Assembly (NCBI RefSeq): GCF_001942305.1
Contig: NZ_MKKE01000055.1
Location: forward strand, 1-64,000
DNA: 64,000 nt
Source of the DNA: Saccharomonospora sp. CUA-673
Lineage (GTDB): Bacteria; Actinomycetota; Actinomycetes; Mycobacteriales; Pseudonocardiaceae
Reading direction: 5' to 3'
This document shows, in pieces, positions 38,492-47,635 of this stretch. The notes under the pieces were generated by a model. The model saw nothing but the letters and a program-made list of their open reading frames with translations, was not told the origin of the DNA and ran no database searches. Each line of letters begins with the position of its first letter. Position 1 is the first letter of the stretch. The translations under genes and the position numbers were made by a program.

Positions 38492-39495
38492 ACCGTGCCG
38501 AGACCGCCTCGCGCCCCAACGCCACCGTCCTGATCGGCCTGCTCACCGCCGCGGTGGCGGGCTCGCTGATCGGGTTCGCGTTGACCGCCACCGAACCCGT
38601 CGAAGGGGTCGCGGTGGCGAGCGAGGCGGTCTCGGCCGGTATCCCGGTCGCGCGCGCGGTCATGAACGTGGCCGCCGTCGCGACCATCGGCCTGGCGCTG
38701 CTGCCGGTCCTGCTCGGCAGGGAACGGCCGAACCTCACGACGCCGCTCCTCGCGGCGACGCGGCCTGCCGCGATCGGCGCGGCCGGTGTGTGGGCGGCCG
38801 CGGCCACCACGACGCTGCTGCTGCAGTCGGCCGAGTACCACCCGACGAACCCCGACGTCGCGGCCTACGTCGCCGACGTCTCCGCGGGCAAGGCGTTGGT
38901 GCTGGTCGCGGCGTTGGCCCTGACGCTGGCCGTGCTGGGCGGGGTCACGCTGTGGCGGCCGTCGGCCGTTCCGCCCGAGGTGCGGGTGGGGCTCGGGCTG
39001 TTCGCCCTGTTGCCGTTGCCGGTGACCGGCCACGCCACGGGGTGGTCGATGCACGAGTACGCGACGATCTCCATCGAGCTGCACGTGCTGGCCGCCGTCA
39101 CCTGGACCGGCGGGCTCGGCGCCATCGCCGCGGTGCTGGCCGGAAATCGGACGCTGCTGGCCACGGCGCTGCCGCGGTTCTCGACGCTCGCGACCGTCTG
39201 CCTGGTCGCGGTGACGGTGACGGGCGCGTTCAACGCGTTCGTCGAACTCGACGCCCAGCCGGGTTCGACGCTCGTCGCCTCCCTGTTCGGCACGCCGTAC
39301 GGACTGCTGGTGCTGCTGAAGGTGGGCTGCCTCGCCGCGGCGGCCGCGCTCGGCGGGTACCTGCGGATGCGGCTGCTGCCCCAGGTGCTGCGGCATCGGC
39401 GAACGGCACTGGCCAGGTGGGCGACCCTCGAACTCACCGTGCTGGGCCTGGCGTTCGGCTTCGCGGTCGTGCTCACCCGCACCGCACCCGGCTGA
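38488..39495 (+). CDS. CopD-like copper-resistance membrane protein
   Basis: GTG 38488; 335 aa with about eight to nine membrane helices. The CopD region has WSMHEYATISIELHVLAAVTWTGGLGAI, with the His residues and WTGG motif of the family. YcnI, CopC and CopD are translationally coupled and should act together in copper uptake or handling across the membrane. A perfect GC-rich palindrome follows 9 bp after the stop. Confidence 0.9.
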   Translation: MNRAETASRPNATVLIGLLTAAVAGSLIGFALTATEPVEGVAVASEAVSAGIPVARAVMNVAAVATIGLALLPVLLGRERPNLTTPLLAATRPAAIGAAGVWAAAATTTLLLQSAEYHPTNPDVAAYVADVSAGKALVLVAALALTLAVLGGVTLWRPSAVPPEVRVGLGLFALLPLPVTGHATGWSMHEYATISIELHVLAAVTWTGGLGAIAAVLAGNRTLLATALPRFSTLATVCLVAVTVTGAFNAFVELDAQPGSTLVASLFGTPYGLLVLLKVGCLAAAAALGGYLRMRLLPQVLRHRRTALARWATLELTVLGLAFGFAVVLTRTAPG

Positions 39496-39504
39496 CCAGC
39501 ACCC

Positions 39505-39528
39505 GCGCGGCACCGGCCGGTGCCGCGC
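39505..39528. terminator. Palindrome after the copper cluster (terminator candidate)
   Basis: A 24-bp perfect palindrome centred on GGCACCGG|CCGGTGCC lies between the convergent CopD-like and phosphotransferase genes. With no spacer loop and no U tract it is a weaker terminator candidate than the one at 25512, but its position fits. Confidence 0.5.
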
Positions 39529-39652
39529 CGAAGTCGTAACACCTCACCCGCCCGGGGCGATTAGTCCGACCGAACACCACCGTCAAACGCCGCCTCCAAC
39601 CCCAAACGCCGAACGGTCAGTTTCCGTCGCCGAACGAAGCCGATTGTCACGC

Positions 39653-40585
39653 TCAGTGATAGCGAATCCACTGCTGGTGCGTGTCCGCGGAGCGTAGATC
39701 CGCGATGCGCCGGCCCAGTTCGGCGCGCACCGCCTCGTCCCGGCCCGCGATCGGCAGCACGCTCGTGGCCAGTTTGAGCTCCCGCACGGCGCGCAGCACG
39801 TCGAAGCCCTCCCACGCCGTGACGTCGAACCCGTAGCCCTCGGCCAGCTCGCCGTGCCACGACGGCGGATCGCCGAACCGCAGGCAACCGACCGCGACGG
39901 GCGTCAGGTCCCACTCCGGCGGGCCCACGCACGCCGAGTCGAAGTCGCACAGCACGGGGCCGTCCGGGCCGACGATGACGTTGCCCGCGTGCGCGTCGCC
40001 GTGTGCGAGCGTCGAGGCCAGGGGAAAGTCGAGCTCGGCGACGAGTGCGTCCAGCTCGTCGCAGCGATCCAGCAGGAACGCGCGGTCGGCGGGCGCCAGT
40101 TCGGGCCCTGCCGCGTCCAGGCGCACGCGGACGTCGTCCAGCGGCTCCCACGGCGTCAGCTCGCCCAGTCCGTCCACACCGGTCCCGTCCGAAGCCCCGT
40201 CCGAAGCCCCGTCGAGGCCGGTGGCGTGCATGCTGCGCAGCAAGGCGGCCAGCTCGGCGGCACCGGCCCGGCGCCCCGTGTCCGGCACGCGGTGCCACAC
40301 GGTCGCCAGGTAGTCGCCGACACGCACCGGCTGCTCGACGTCGGACACCAGGCGCACCGCGGGCACACCGTGCCGTTCGAGATGCCGTGCGACCTGCACG
40401 ACCTTGTCCACGCGGTGCCGCAGCGCGGGCGTGCCGACGATGCGCACGACCACCTCGCGATCGCCGAGCGCGTACACGGCGTTGTTGGTGAATCGCAGCA
40501 GCGTGGCGCCCCGCGGGTCGGAATCCAGCCGCGTACACACGGCGTCGAGCAGGTCGTCGAACGGCTCGCCGGCTAGGCGAAGAAT
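39653..40585 (-). CDS. Aminoglycoside/choline-kinase-type phosphotransferase (APH family)
   Basis: Kinase-like domain with catalytic loop LAHGDAHAGNVIV and metal motif LCDFDSA. The N-lobe reads TLLRFTNNAVYALGDREVVVRI. The start is uncertain: the frame is coherent back to ILRLAGEP (ATT 40585, overlapping the end of the XRE gene by 13 bp), and the first standard codon is GTG 40540. The length would be about 295-310 aa. Substrate unknown; antibiotic resistance is not implied. A short duplication (DGASDGASDG) sits in a loop. It is probably translated together with the upstream XRE-TPR regulator. Confidence 0.8.
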   Translation of the reverse strand: MLRLAGEPFDDLLDAVCTRLDSDPRGATLLRFTNNAVYALGDREVVVRIVGTPALRHRVDKVVQVARHLERHGVPAVRLVSDVEQPVRVGDYLATVWHRVPDTGRRAGAAELAALLRSMHATGLDGASDGASDGTGVDGLGELTPWEPLDDVRVRLDAAGPELAPADRAFLLDRCDELDALVAELDFPLASTLAHGDAHAGNVIVGPDGPVLCDFDSACVGPPEWDLTPVAVGCLRFGDPPSWHGELAEGYGFDVTAWEGFDVLRAVRELKLATSVLPIAGRDEAVRAELGRRIADLRSADTHQQWIRYH

Positions 40586-42012
40586 GTGTTCATCCGTTCC
40601 ACGAAGTCGCGGGCATCGGGGTTGTTCGACCTGCGCGCCGCCTCCTGCTTGAGAGGCTGCATGCGCTGCTCGACGCGGACCGACTTGAGGCCCTCCGCCG
40701 ATTCGAGTGCCTTGCCGCCGACGCGGACGCCCTGGTCGATGTCGCCGTCGATCATGTGGTTCGTGGCGAGCATGCCCAGGTTGAACACCTTGCTGCGGGC
40801 CATCTCGTCGTTGTAGGCGTCGATGGCCCTGGTCAGCGCCGGGATGGCGTACTTGGTGTGGCTCGGGTCGGCCGACTGCGCGAGCTCGGTGTGCACCGTG
40901 CCGACCATCGCGTGGACGTCGATCTCGGTGAAGAACTTGACCCACGACTCGGCGTTGGCCAGGTCGGCGCGCGCGAACTCGTCGCGCGTCCTGCCCAGCA
41001 GCTTCACGGCCTGCTCGCCGTTGCCCATCATCGCGTAGGCCCACGCCTCGTTGGCGCACAGCACGGCCACGGCCAGTTCCGAACCGGACTCCTGCGCCGC
41101 GATCTGCCCGAGCTGGAACAGCTTGAGCGCGTCGTTCGGCGCCTCCTGGGACAGGTAGACGCGGCCCATCCGGTACAGGATGTTCGCGACGAGCGGGTGG
41201 TTGTCCCCCTGTTTCGCCAGGTTGAGGGCGTTGGCGGAGTGGCCGCGGGCGGAGTCGATCAACCCGGTGTCGAACGACGTCCAGCCGGCGAGGCTGTGCA
41301 GGTCGGCCAGCGCGACGAACAGTCGCGATCTGACGACCTCGGTGCTGCTGGACTGCAGCATCTGCTGCCCCCAGGACAGCTGTGCCACCACGGCGTCGCG
41401 GCAGAAACCGCCGCCGTACTGGTAGTCGAGCGCGCGGAGTGCTCTCGTCGCGGCCTCGACCTGCCGGACGTCGGTGACGCCGATGCGTCCGGGTGCGGGG
41501 GTCCTTGCGGGGCTCGCAGCCCAGGCCTCCGCCGACGATCCGAAGACCGCGGCACCCATCGTGACCTGGGCGGCGTGCGCGAGGAACTTCCGCCGTTTCA
41601 CGGACTCGTCCTCCTCAGCCTGCTGCTCGCCGGAAGCTCCGGCGACCTGAATCTCGGTGGCCTCGTCGTAGGCGAGACCCATGTATCCACGTGGGATGCC
41701 CAAACCGGTGGAGATCCTCGCCAGCACGTCGTAGGCCATGACCTGGCGACCTTTGAGGATTTCCGAGACCTCGGACTGCGACTGGCCGGTCATCGCCGCG
41801 ATCTGGCGTTGCGACACACCGTGCTTGCGCAGTTGGCGATAGACCTCGCTGACGTTGCGTTCGGCGAGTGCGTCGCGCATCTCCTTGCCCTCCCAGACCT
41901 GCGGGTCCAGGCGGTTCGGTGCGCCCTGGGCGGCGACGGACTTCGCATCCGCCGTCAGGTCCAGGCCGCTACCGGAGATCCGGGCGATCGCCGTTCCGTC
42001 AGTGATGTCCAT
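40573..42012 (-). CDS. XRE-family regulator with TPR-like C-terminal region (479 aa)
   Basis: ATG 42012 with GGAGGGG upstream; the frame is open further upstream but not protein-like. An HTH of the Cro/CI type lies at about residues 55-105 (VYRQLRKHGVSQRQIAAMTGQSQSEVSEILKGR). At 139-160 there is an odd twin-arginine, signal-like stretch (KRRKFLAHAAQVTMGAAVFG). From residue ~180 on are helical TPR-like repeats. This architecture is widespread in actinomycetes as pleiotropic developmental or antibiotic regulators (NsdA-like). It probably autoregulates and lies in an operon with the phosphotransferase. Confidence 0.85.
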   Translation of the reverse strand: MDITDGTAIARISGSGLDLTADAKSVAAQGAPNRLDPQVWEGKEMRDALAERNVSEVYRQLRKHGVSQRQIAAMTGQSQSEVSEILKGRQVMAYDVLARISTGLGIPRGYMGLAYDEATEIQVAGASGEQQAEEDESVKRRKFLAHAAQVTMGAAVFGSSAEAWAASPARTPAPGRIGVTDVRQVEAATRALRALDYQYGGGFCRDAVVAQLSWGQQMLQSSSTEVVRSRLFVALADLHSLAGWTSFDTGLIDSARGHSANALNLAKQGDNHPLVANILYRMGRVYLSQEAPNDALKLFQLGQIAAQESGSELAVAVLCANEAWAYAMMGNGEQAVKLLGRTRDEFARADLANAESWVKFFTEIDVHAMVGTVHTELAQSADPSHTKYAIPALTRAIDAYNDEMARSKVFNLGMLATNHMIDGDIDQGVRVGGKALESAEGLKSVRVEQRMQPLKQEAARRSNNPDARDFVERMNTFFA

Positions 42013-42327
42013 GCGCCCCTCCACCGTCCTTCCGGGCGTCATCAGCAGCGTAGGCACTTTCCATTGAACCGCGCGAAAGCCGATTTGTGACCCCTGATCG
42101 GTTCTGCCGAACTCCGTCGACCGCTTAACGGCCAGCCATGGCCGGTCGCCGCTACCCGGCCCACCGAGGCTTCTTTCGGCGTTTGATCCATCGCAATCTG
42201 GTTCCGGAAGCGGACGTGACCGCCCGAACACGGTCAGCGACCGCACCGGCGAGCAAGACCCCGACGCAACACCCCCGAGCACGATCCGAACACCCCGAAA
42301 CACCCGAGCACCCGGACTGGAGACGAC
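42013..42327. promoter_or_regulatory. Divergent region between XRE regulator and small genes
   Basis: 315 bp with no convincing gene. It should hold promoters for the leftward XRE-phosphotransferase unit and the rightward small-protein unit. I found no clear palindrome for the XRE protein. Confidence 0.35.
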
Positions 42328-42726
42328 GTGGAGATGACACACCAGGCACCACACGGTGCGTCAGCCTCGTCGGTCGCGTCGCTCTCCGCTCGGTCGGCCG
42401 GTACCGCCGTCGAGGACTCCCCCGAATCCCCCGACCTCGGCGGCGCGCACGGCATGAACAGCTCGGTTCCGCTGTCCCGACAGCACCTCTCCCCGGTCCC
42501 CTCAGCCGAACAGCGCGCGCCGCGTGACCGTCACGAGAACGGTCACGTCGTGTGGCGGGTGCAGTGCGGTGACCTCATCGACCGCGAACGCTGCCTGACG
42601 GTGTACGTGGACGACGACGAAGTTGTGCTGGTCGGCCCGCCCGGTGAAACGGCGCGGCTGACCGGCACCCAGCTCGGCCAACTCAGGGCCGCGCTCGGCG
42701 AAGCCGCCAAACTGGCGGAAAGGTGA
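42328..42726 (+). CDS. Hypothetical protein (132 aa)
   Basis: GTG 42328 (or ATG 42334) with GGAG upstream. The first ~70 residues are Ser/Pro/His-rich and disordered. The last ~60 form a conserved-looking small domain (VVWRVQCGDLIDRERCLTVYVDDDEVVLVGPPGETARLT...). No membrane segment is present. It overlaps nothing and is followed after 13 bp by another small gene with which it is likely co-transcribed. Function unknown. Confidence 0.6.
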   Translation: MEMTHQAPHGASASSVASLSARSAGTAVEDSPESPDLGGAHGMNSSVPLSRQHLSPVPSAEQRAPRDRHENGHVVWRVQCGDLIDRERCLTVYVDDDEVVLVGPPGETARLTGTQLGQLRAALGEAAKLAER

Positions 42727-42739
42727 CGGTGACTTCCCA

Positions 42740-43186
42740 GTGGATCAGATCCTCGGCCAAGTGCTCCGCAATGCGGTGTGGGAGCGGCTGGACATGCTCT
42801 CCGACCTAGCGAACCGCGCCGACGAGCCCTCGCTGGTCTCGGTGGCCCGGTCGGAGCTTCCCCGACTGACCGACGGATGGAGGGAGATGCTGCGGTCCCA
42901 CGAGCCGGACGACCGCGGCGACTGCCCCACGTGTTCGACGCGCTGGCACAAGGTGAAAGCCCCGTGCACCGTGTGGCAGGTCGCGCACGAACACCTCGTC
43001 GCAGGTGGGCTCGCCACCGGCCAGCCCACGAAGCGCAAGTACCGCAGGCGCACGACGTCCCCCGCGCACGCGTCGACGGAGACCCGGGTCCCCGAACAGT
43101 CCGGGCCCGCCGAACGAACGGGCAGGCACGCGCTGGTCTCCCAGCCCGCCGCCCAGCACGCCATGACGGGATCCCCCGCCCGGTAG
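42740..43186 (+). CDS. Hypothetical protein with CPTC...H motif (148 aa)
   Basis: GTG 42740. A helical N-terminus is followed by GDCPTCSTRWHKVKAPCTVW and VAHEHL, a Cys/His set that could bind zinc (inference). A Lys/Arg-rich disordered tail comes after (KRKYRRRTTSP). Proteins of this type recur in actinomycetes beside XRE-family regulators, but I know no function. It forms a pair with the preceding gene. Confidence 0.6.
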   Translation: MDQILGQVLRNAVWERLDMLSDLANRADEPSLVSVARSELPRLTDGWREMLRSHEPDDRGDCPTCSTRWHKVKAPCTVWQVAHEHLVAGGLATGQPTKRKYRRRTTSPAHASTETRVPEQSGPAERTGRHALVSQPAAQHAMTGSPAR

Positions 43187-43651
43187 GTGTGCACCCCGAC
43201 GACGGGTTTCGCACCCGTCCCGGCCGGCGGCCGGCTCGTCCGTACCCCCGAGCGTGACGAGTCGGCTGCCGGTCCCCAAGTAGATTAATCGCACATCCCG
43301 CCGTTCGTACGTTGGCGAACTCGGCAACATGCAGCTAGGTTGGCCGACAGCGGCGAACGACAACTTCAGAATAATCCCGCGGCCCGGCCACTTCGTGCGC
43401 CTTGCGCACCGGCCGGATCCCCCGCTGCGGAGACAGCCCGCAGTAGATCCCCGCCTACGCAAGGGCCCCGATCCCCGCGGGCCGGTGTCGAAGATTCCCC
43501 TCCCCCGACCGACACGCCCGCGGTCCCAAAACTCCCCCACTCGGCCTGTCGGCCGGCACATCGGTGGGCGCGATCGCGCCAGGTGATCACTCGACCGTGA
43601 AGCGCACACGGTCGGCGTTAGAGTTCCCCACGCACAGCGAGGGAGCCACAC
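43187..43651. other. 465-bp stretch without a convincing gene
   Basis: Open frames here are Pro/Arg-rich shadows. There is a short AT-rich patch (GTAGATTAATCGC near 43270-43290), unusual for this genome, that could be a promoter for the TetR gene or for something undetected. No tRNA or clear hairpin is seen. Confidence 0.35.
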
Positions 43652-44275
43652 GTGTCCGAGAACCATTCCGATCTTCCACTCCGCCGCAAACCGGTGCAGG
43701 AGCGCAGCGCCAAACGGGTCGAGCGGATGCTCGACGCCGGCGCCGAGCTGTTGGCCGAGGTCGGCTACGACGGACTCACGACGACGCTCGTCGCCAAACG
43801 CGCGGGTGTCGCCGTCGGTTCGCTGTACCAGTTCTTCCCCGACAAGCGCGCGATCGTCCAGGCGTTGACGCGCCGCAACCTCGACCGGTTCGTCGCCGCC
43901 GTCGGCGAACGGCTGCGCGGGGTCGACCACCAGAGCTGGTGGGAGGTCGTCGACGCGCTGCTCGACATCTACCTCCACATGCACCGCGAGGTGCCCGGGT
44001 TCTCGCAGGTGCACTTCGGCGACGCCGTCGACGTCCAGCTGCTCGACGAGCAGCGCACCAACAACGACGTGCTCACCGACGCGTTCGCCGACCTCGTCGC
44101 CGGCCATGTCGACCTGCCGCGCGAACAGCTCGGCCTGCCGATCTCGATCGCCGTCGAGGCCGCCGACTCGCTGCTGAAGTTCGCGTTCCGCACCGACCCG
44201 AACGGCGACGAACAGGTCGTCGCCGAGACCAAGTCCCTCATCAAGACCTACCTGGCCAGCCGCTTCGGCGACTGA
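43652..44275 (+). CDS. TetR-family transcriptional regulator
   Basis: GTG 43652 after GCGAGGGAGCCAC; 207 aa. The DNA-binding domain covers about residues 14-65 (RSAKRVERMLDAGAELLAEVGYDGLTTTLVAKRAGVAVGSLYQFFPDKRAIV). The C-terminal helical domain begins LDRFVAAVGERL. Target and ligand are unknown. It converges on the deaminase/aldolase gene with only 6 bp between stops, so that gene is not an obvious divergent target. Confidence 0.9.
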   Translation: MSENHSDLPLRRKPVQERSAKRVERMLDAGAELLAEVGYDGLTTTLVAKRAGVAVGSLYQFFPDKRAIVQALTRRNLDRFVAAVGERLRGVDHQSWWEVVDALLDIYLHMHREVPGFSQVHFGDAVDVQLLDEQRTNNDVLTDAFADLVAGHVDLPREQLGLPISIAVEAADSLLKFAFRTDPNGDEQVVAETKSLIKTYLASRFGD

Positions 44276-44281
44276 ACCCCA

Positions 44282-45481
44282 TCAGCCGAAGGAGTGGGAT
44301 TCGCCGCGGTAGGTGGGGGTCGAGGATTCGATGCGGGAGCCGCGGACGAGGTGGTAGGTGGGGAACCGTTCGGCGAGTTCGCCGGCCTTGGCGTGCCGGA
44401 ACCACACGCGGTCGCCGATGCGCAGGTCCCGGGCGGCCTTGCCCGTGACCGGGGTCTGCACCTCGCCGGCACCCTCGACGCCGATCAACGTCAACCCGGC
44501 CGGGGCGAGCGGCGTGGGCAGCCGCGACGGGTGCGCGGGGCCCGAGCCGATGTAGCCGCCCGCGAACAGCGTCGCGATGTCGCGGGTCGGCCTGCGCACC
44601 ACCGGCAACGCGAACAGGGCGGCGGGTGCGGGCGTGAACCGGGTGTAGCCGTCGAACAGCCCCGGTCCCAGCAGTCCGGAGCCGGCGGCGATCTCGGTGA
44701 CCGACGGGTCGGCGCGGGTCGATTCGACGCTGCCGGTGCCGCCGCCGTTGACGAACTCCAGCCGTCCCTCGGCCTCGACGACCGCCCGCACGGCGTCGAC
44801 GGCCTCACCGCGACGCTGGGTCAGTTCGTCGGCCGAGCGGCGCTGCATCCAGCGCACGAGCCGCGCCTGCGGGCCGTGTCCGGCGTCGGGCACGCCCGCG
44901 ATCTGCCCCTCGTAGGCCATCATGCCGACCGGTCGGAATCCCGGACGGCGCGCGATCCGTTCGGCCAGCGCGCGGGCCGAGCTCGGCCGGAACACCGGCG
45001 AGCGGCGTGCGCCGACGTGCAGGCCCGGCGCGGGCCGCCACGACACGTCGAGTTCGAGGGCGATGCGGATCTCGGGGTGCGCGGGGCCGAGGGCGGCGTC
45101 GACGACGTCGAGGTGGTCGGTCGAGTCGACCATGATCGTGACGGCCGCGCGCGCCGCGTCGTCGGCGGCCAACGCGCGCAACGCTGCGTGGTCGGCGGTC
45201 GGGTAGGCGACGACGAGATCGTCGGAAACCCCACATCGGTGCAACCACAGCGCCTCGGCCAGCGAGTAGCACAGGACGCCGTGGAATCCGGGCGCGGCGA
45301 GCACGCGTTCGAGCAGGTCTCTGCAGCGTACGGATTTGCTGGCGACGCGGATCGGCGTCCCGGCGCTACGCCGTGTCAGCTGCTCGACGTTGGAGTCGAA
45401 GGCATCCAGATCGACAACCGCCAATGGAGGGTCGAGATCCTTGGTCGCTGCGTCGTACGCTGCGGCGTTCACGGTGGTCAC
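44282..45481 (-). CDS. Fold-type III PLP enzyme: amino acid deaminase/aldolase (D-threonine aldolase/alanine racemase-like)
   Basis: GTG 45481; 399 aa. The N-terminal alanine-racemase-type barrel starts PPLAVVDLDAFDSN, and Lys49 in RVASKSVR is the expected PLP lysine. FVNGGGTGSVE supplies the phosphate-binding Gly-rich loop. The C-terminal domain has GDRVWFRHAKAGELAERF, with His as the likely metal ligand of D-threonine-aldolase-type enzymes. It diverges from the lactone oxidase gene with an 84-bp gap. Confidence 0.87.
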   Translation of the reverse strand: MTTVNAAAYDAATKDLDPPLAVVDLDAFDSNVEQLTRRSAGTPIRVASKSVRCRDLLERVLAAPGFHGVLCYSLAEALWLHRCGVSDDLVVAYPTADHAALRALAADDAARAAVTIMVDSTDHLDVVDAALGPAHPEIRIALELDVSWRPAPGLHVGARRSPVFRPSSARALAERIARRPGFRPVGMMAYEGQIAGVPDAGHGPQARLVRWMQRRSADELTQRRGEAVDAVRAVVEAEGRLEFVNGGGTGSVESTRADPSVTEIAAGSGLLGPGLFDGYTRFTPAPAALFALPVVRRPTRDIATLFAGGYIGSGPAHPSRLPTPLAPAGLTLIGVEGAGEVQTPVTGKAARDLRIGDRVWFRHAKAGELAERFPTYHLVRGSRIESSTPTYRGESHSFG

Positions 45482-45565
45482 GCCGATTACCGTACGTCAG
45501 AATGGGCTCAAACACGAAACCCATTCATATATTACTGACGAACTCTCACGCAGGCAGGTGATCAC

Positions 45566-46870
45566 GTGACGACGTGGACGAACTGGTCCGGCACCGCCAC
45601 GGCGAGCCCGCAACGGACACACCGGCCACGCAGCCTCGCCGGGATCGCCGCCGCGGTGCGCCAGGCCGCCGACGCGGGCATGCGCATCCGGCCACTCGGC
45701 AGCGGCCATTCGTTCACGGGCATCGCCGCCACCGACGCCGTCGCCCTCGACCTCGCCGAATGGGCGGGCGTGGTCGACGCCGACCGGGAGACCGGCCTGG
45801 CCACGGTGCGGTCGGGGACGACGCTGCACCGGCTGAACACCGAGCTCGCCCGGGTCGGCCTGGCGATGACCAACCTCGGCGACATCGACGCCCAGACGGT
45901 CGCCGGCGCCATCTCGACGGGCACGCACGCACGGCGCCCGCTTCGGCGGGCTCGCGACGCAGGTCCGCGCGCTCGAGCTGGTCCTCGCCGACGGATCGGT
46001 CGTCTCGTGTTCCGAGCACGAACGCCCCGAGCTGTTCGCCGCCGCACGGGTCGGGCTCGGCGCACTGGGCGTGATCACGACGGTCACGCTGCAGTGCGAG
46101 CCGTCGTTCGTCCTCGCCGCCCAGGAGGGTCCGGAGCCGCTCGACGCCGTCCTCGAGGCGTTCGACGACTACGCCGACGCCAACGACCACGTCGAGTTCT
46201 ACTGGTTCCCGTACGGGCGCAACGCGCTGGTCAAGCGGAACAACCGGGTCGCCGGTCCGCCCGAGCCGTTGTCGCGGGCGCGCGAGTTCGTCGACTACAC
46301 GCTCACCGAGAACGTCGCGTTCGGCGCGCTGTGCCGGTTGGGCCGGGCGGTGCCGCGGTTGGTGCCGACGTTGGGCCGGGTGTCGTCGTCCGCGTTGTCG
46401 ACGCGCTCGTACCGCGACACGTCCTACCGGGTGTTCGCGACACAACGGTCGGTGCGGTTCGTCGAGTCGGAGTGGGCGGTGCCGCGGGAGGCGTTGGGCG
46501 ACGTGCTGCGGGAGTTGCGGGCGTTGGTGCCGACGTTGCAGGTGCCGATCGCCTTCCCCGCCGAGGTGCGTGTGGCCGCGGCCGACGACGTGTGGTTGTC
46601 GACGGCCTACGGCCGCGACACCGCGTACGTGGCGATCCACCAGTACGTCGCATGCCGTATCGGGAGTACTTCCTGGCGTTCGCGTCGATCGCGGGAGCGG
46701 TCGGCGGCCGGCCGCACTGGGGCAAGCTGCACGATCTGGACGCCGCGATGCTGCGCGAACGGTATCCGCGGTTCGACGACTTCCTGCGCGTCGCGGCCGA
46801 TGTGGACCCGTCGGGGGTGTTCCGCAACGGCTACCTCGACCGCGTACTGGGGCCGGTCAAAGCCGGCTGA
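45566..46870 (+). CDS. D-arabinono-1,4-lactone oxidase family flavoprotein; frame breaks
   Basis: GTG 45566. FAD-binding PCMH domain with GSGHSF (His48 is the expected covalent FAD site). Near 45935-45945 two bases are missing (STGTHG-TG-ARFGGLA). Near 46652 one more is missing (HQYVG-MPYREYF). The restored length is about 435 aa. The C-terminal ALO domain has FYWFPYG and GRPHWGK, the family signature. In actinomycetes relatives oxidise aldono-lactones or alditols. The three single-base losses, two of them in the same GGC context, look like sequencing deletions. Confidence 0.85.
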   Translation: MTTWTNWSGTATASPQRTHRPRSLAGIAAAVRQAADAGMRIRPLGSGHSFTGIAATDAVALDLAEWAGVVDADRETGLATVRSGTTLHRLNTELARVGLAMTNLGDIDAQTVAGAISTGTHARRPLRRARDAGPRARAGPRRRIGRLVFRARTPRAVRRRTGRARRTGRDHDGHAAVRAVVRPRRPGGSGAARRRPRGVRRLRRRQRPRRVLLVPVRAQRAGQAEQPGRRSARAVVAGARVRRLHAHRERRVRRAVPVGPGGAAVGADVGPGVVVRVVDALVPRHVLPGVRDTTVGAVRRVGVGGAAGGVGRRAAGVAGVGADVAGADRLPRRGACGRGRRRVVVDGLRPRHRVRGDPPVRRMPYREYFLAFASIAGAVGGRPHWGKLHDLDAAMLRERYPRFDDFLRVAADVDPSGVFRNGYLDRVLGPVKAG

Positions 46871-47509
46871 CGGCCTCGGCGATCGGCGTGTTGCCCGACG
46901 TCAGCTCGACGGTGCGACCGAAGGCGAGGTCGTCGCTGAGCAGTGCCTGCGTCACGGCGGCGACGTCGTCGCGGGGCACATCGCCGCGCGGGACGTCGTC
47001 GGCGAGGTGGACCAGGCCGGTCGCCGGGTCGTCGGTGAGTCCGCCCGGACGCAGGATGGTCCAGTCCAGGTCGCGGGAGCGCAGGTCCTCCTCGGCCGCG
47101 GCCTTGGCGTGGAGGTAGGCGGCGAACACGTCGCCCACCACGGCCGCGTCGATGGGACCGCTCGCGCCCATCGCGCTGATCTGCACGAACCTGCGCACGC
47201 CGGCACGTTCGGCGGCGTCGGCGAACAGCACCGCCGCGGCACGGTCCACGGTGTCCTTGCGCGGGGCCCCGCTGCCCGGTCCGGCGCCGGCGGCGAACAC
47301 GGCGGCATCGGCGCCGGCGACCGCGGCGGTCGCTCGTCGACCGTCGCGTTCTCGAGGTCGAGCACGACGGGTTCGGCGCTCACGGCGCGCAGGTCGTCGG
47401 CCTGCGCCGGGTTGCGGATGATGCCGACACCCGTGTCCCCGGCCGCGGCGAGGCGCTTCTCGAGCAGCAGGGCGATCTTTCCGTGTCCACCGGCAATCAC
47501 AACGCGCAT
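46857..47509 (-). CDS. NAD(P)H-binding NmrA/SDR-like protein; one frame break
   Basis: ATG 47509 starts MRVVIAGGHGKIALLLEKRL, a Rossmann nucleotide motif. One base missing near 47330 is needed to continue into AAVAGADAAVFAAGAGPGSG, followed by RFVQISAMGA and WTILRPGGLTDDPATG. The restored length is about 217 aa, usual for the atypical SDR group of NAD(P)-sensing proteins. It overlaps the end of the convergent lactone oxidase gene by 14 bp. Confidence 0.83.
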
Positions 47510-47524
47510 GCCTGAATCGTAAGC

Positions 47525-47614
47525 AGCGGCGCGCAGCGCCACAGTATGGGCGGCGGTGGGCGACGGGTGGGCCCTAAGGAGCGGCGCGCAGCGCCACAGT
47601 ATGGGCGGCGGTGG
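47525..47614. repeat. Tandem direct repeat, 35 bp, period 55 bp
   Basis: Two identical 35-bp copies (47525-47559 and 47580-47614), each containing a small palindrome (GGCGC GCA GCGCC) followed by CACAGTATGGGCGGCGG. They fill the gap between two leftward genes. They could be a duplicated terminator or regulatory element. Confidence 0.75.
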
Positions 47615-47635
47615 CCGTAGGCAGCGTCGCCCGGA

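Noticed and set aside
39653..40585. Calling the APH-family protein an antibiotic resistance gene
   Set aside because: The kinase fold is shared by choline, homoserine and other small-molecule kinases; nothing in the context points to an antibiotic.
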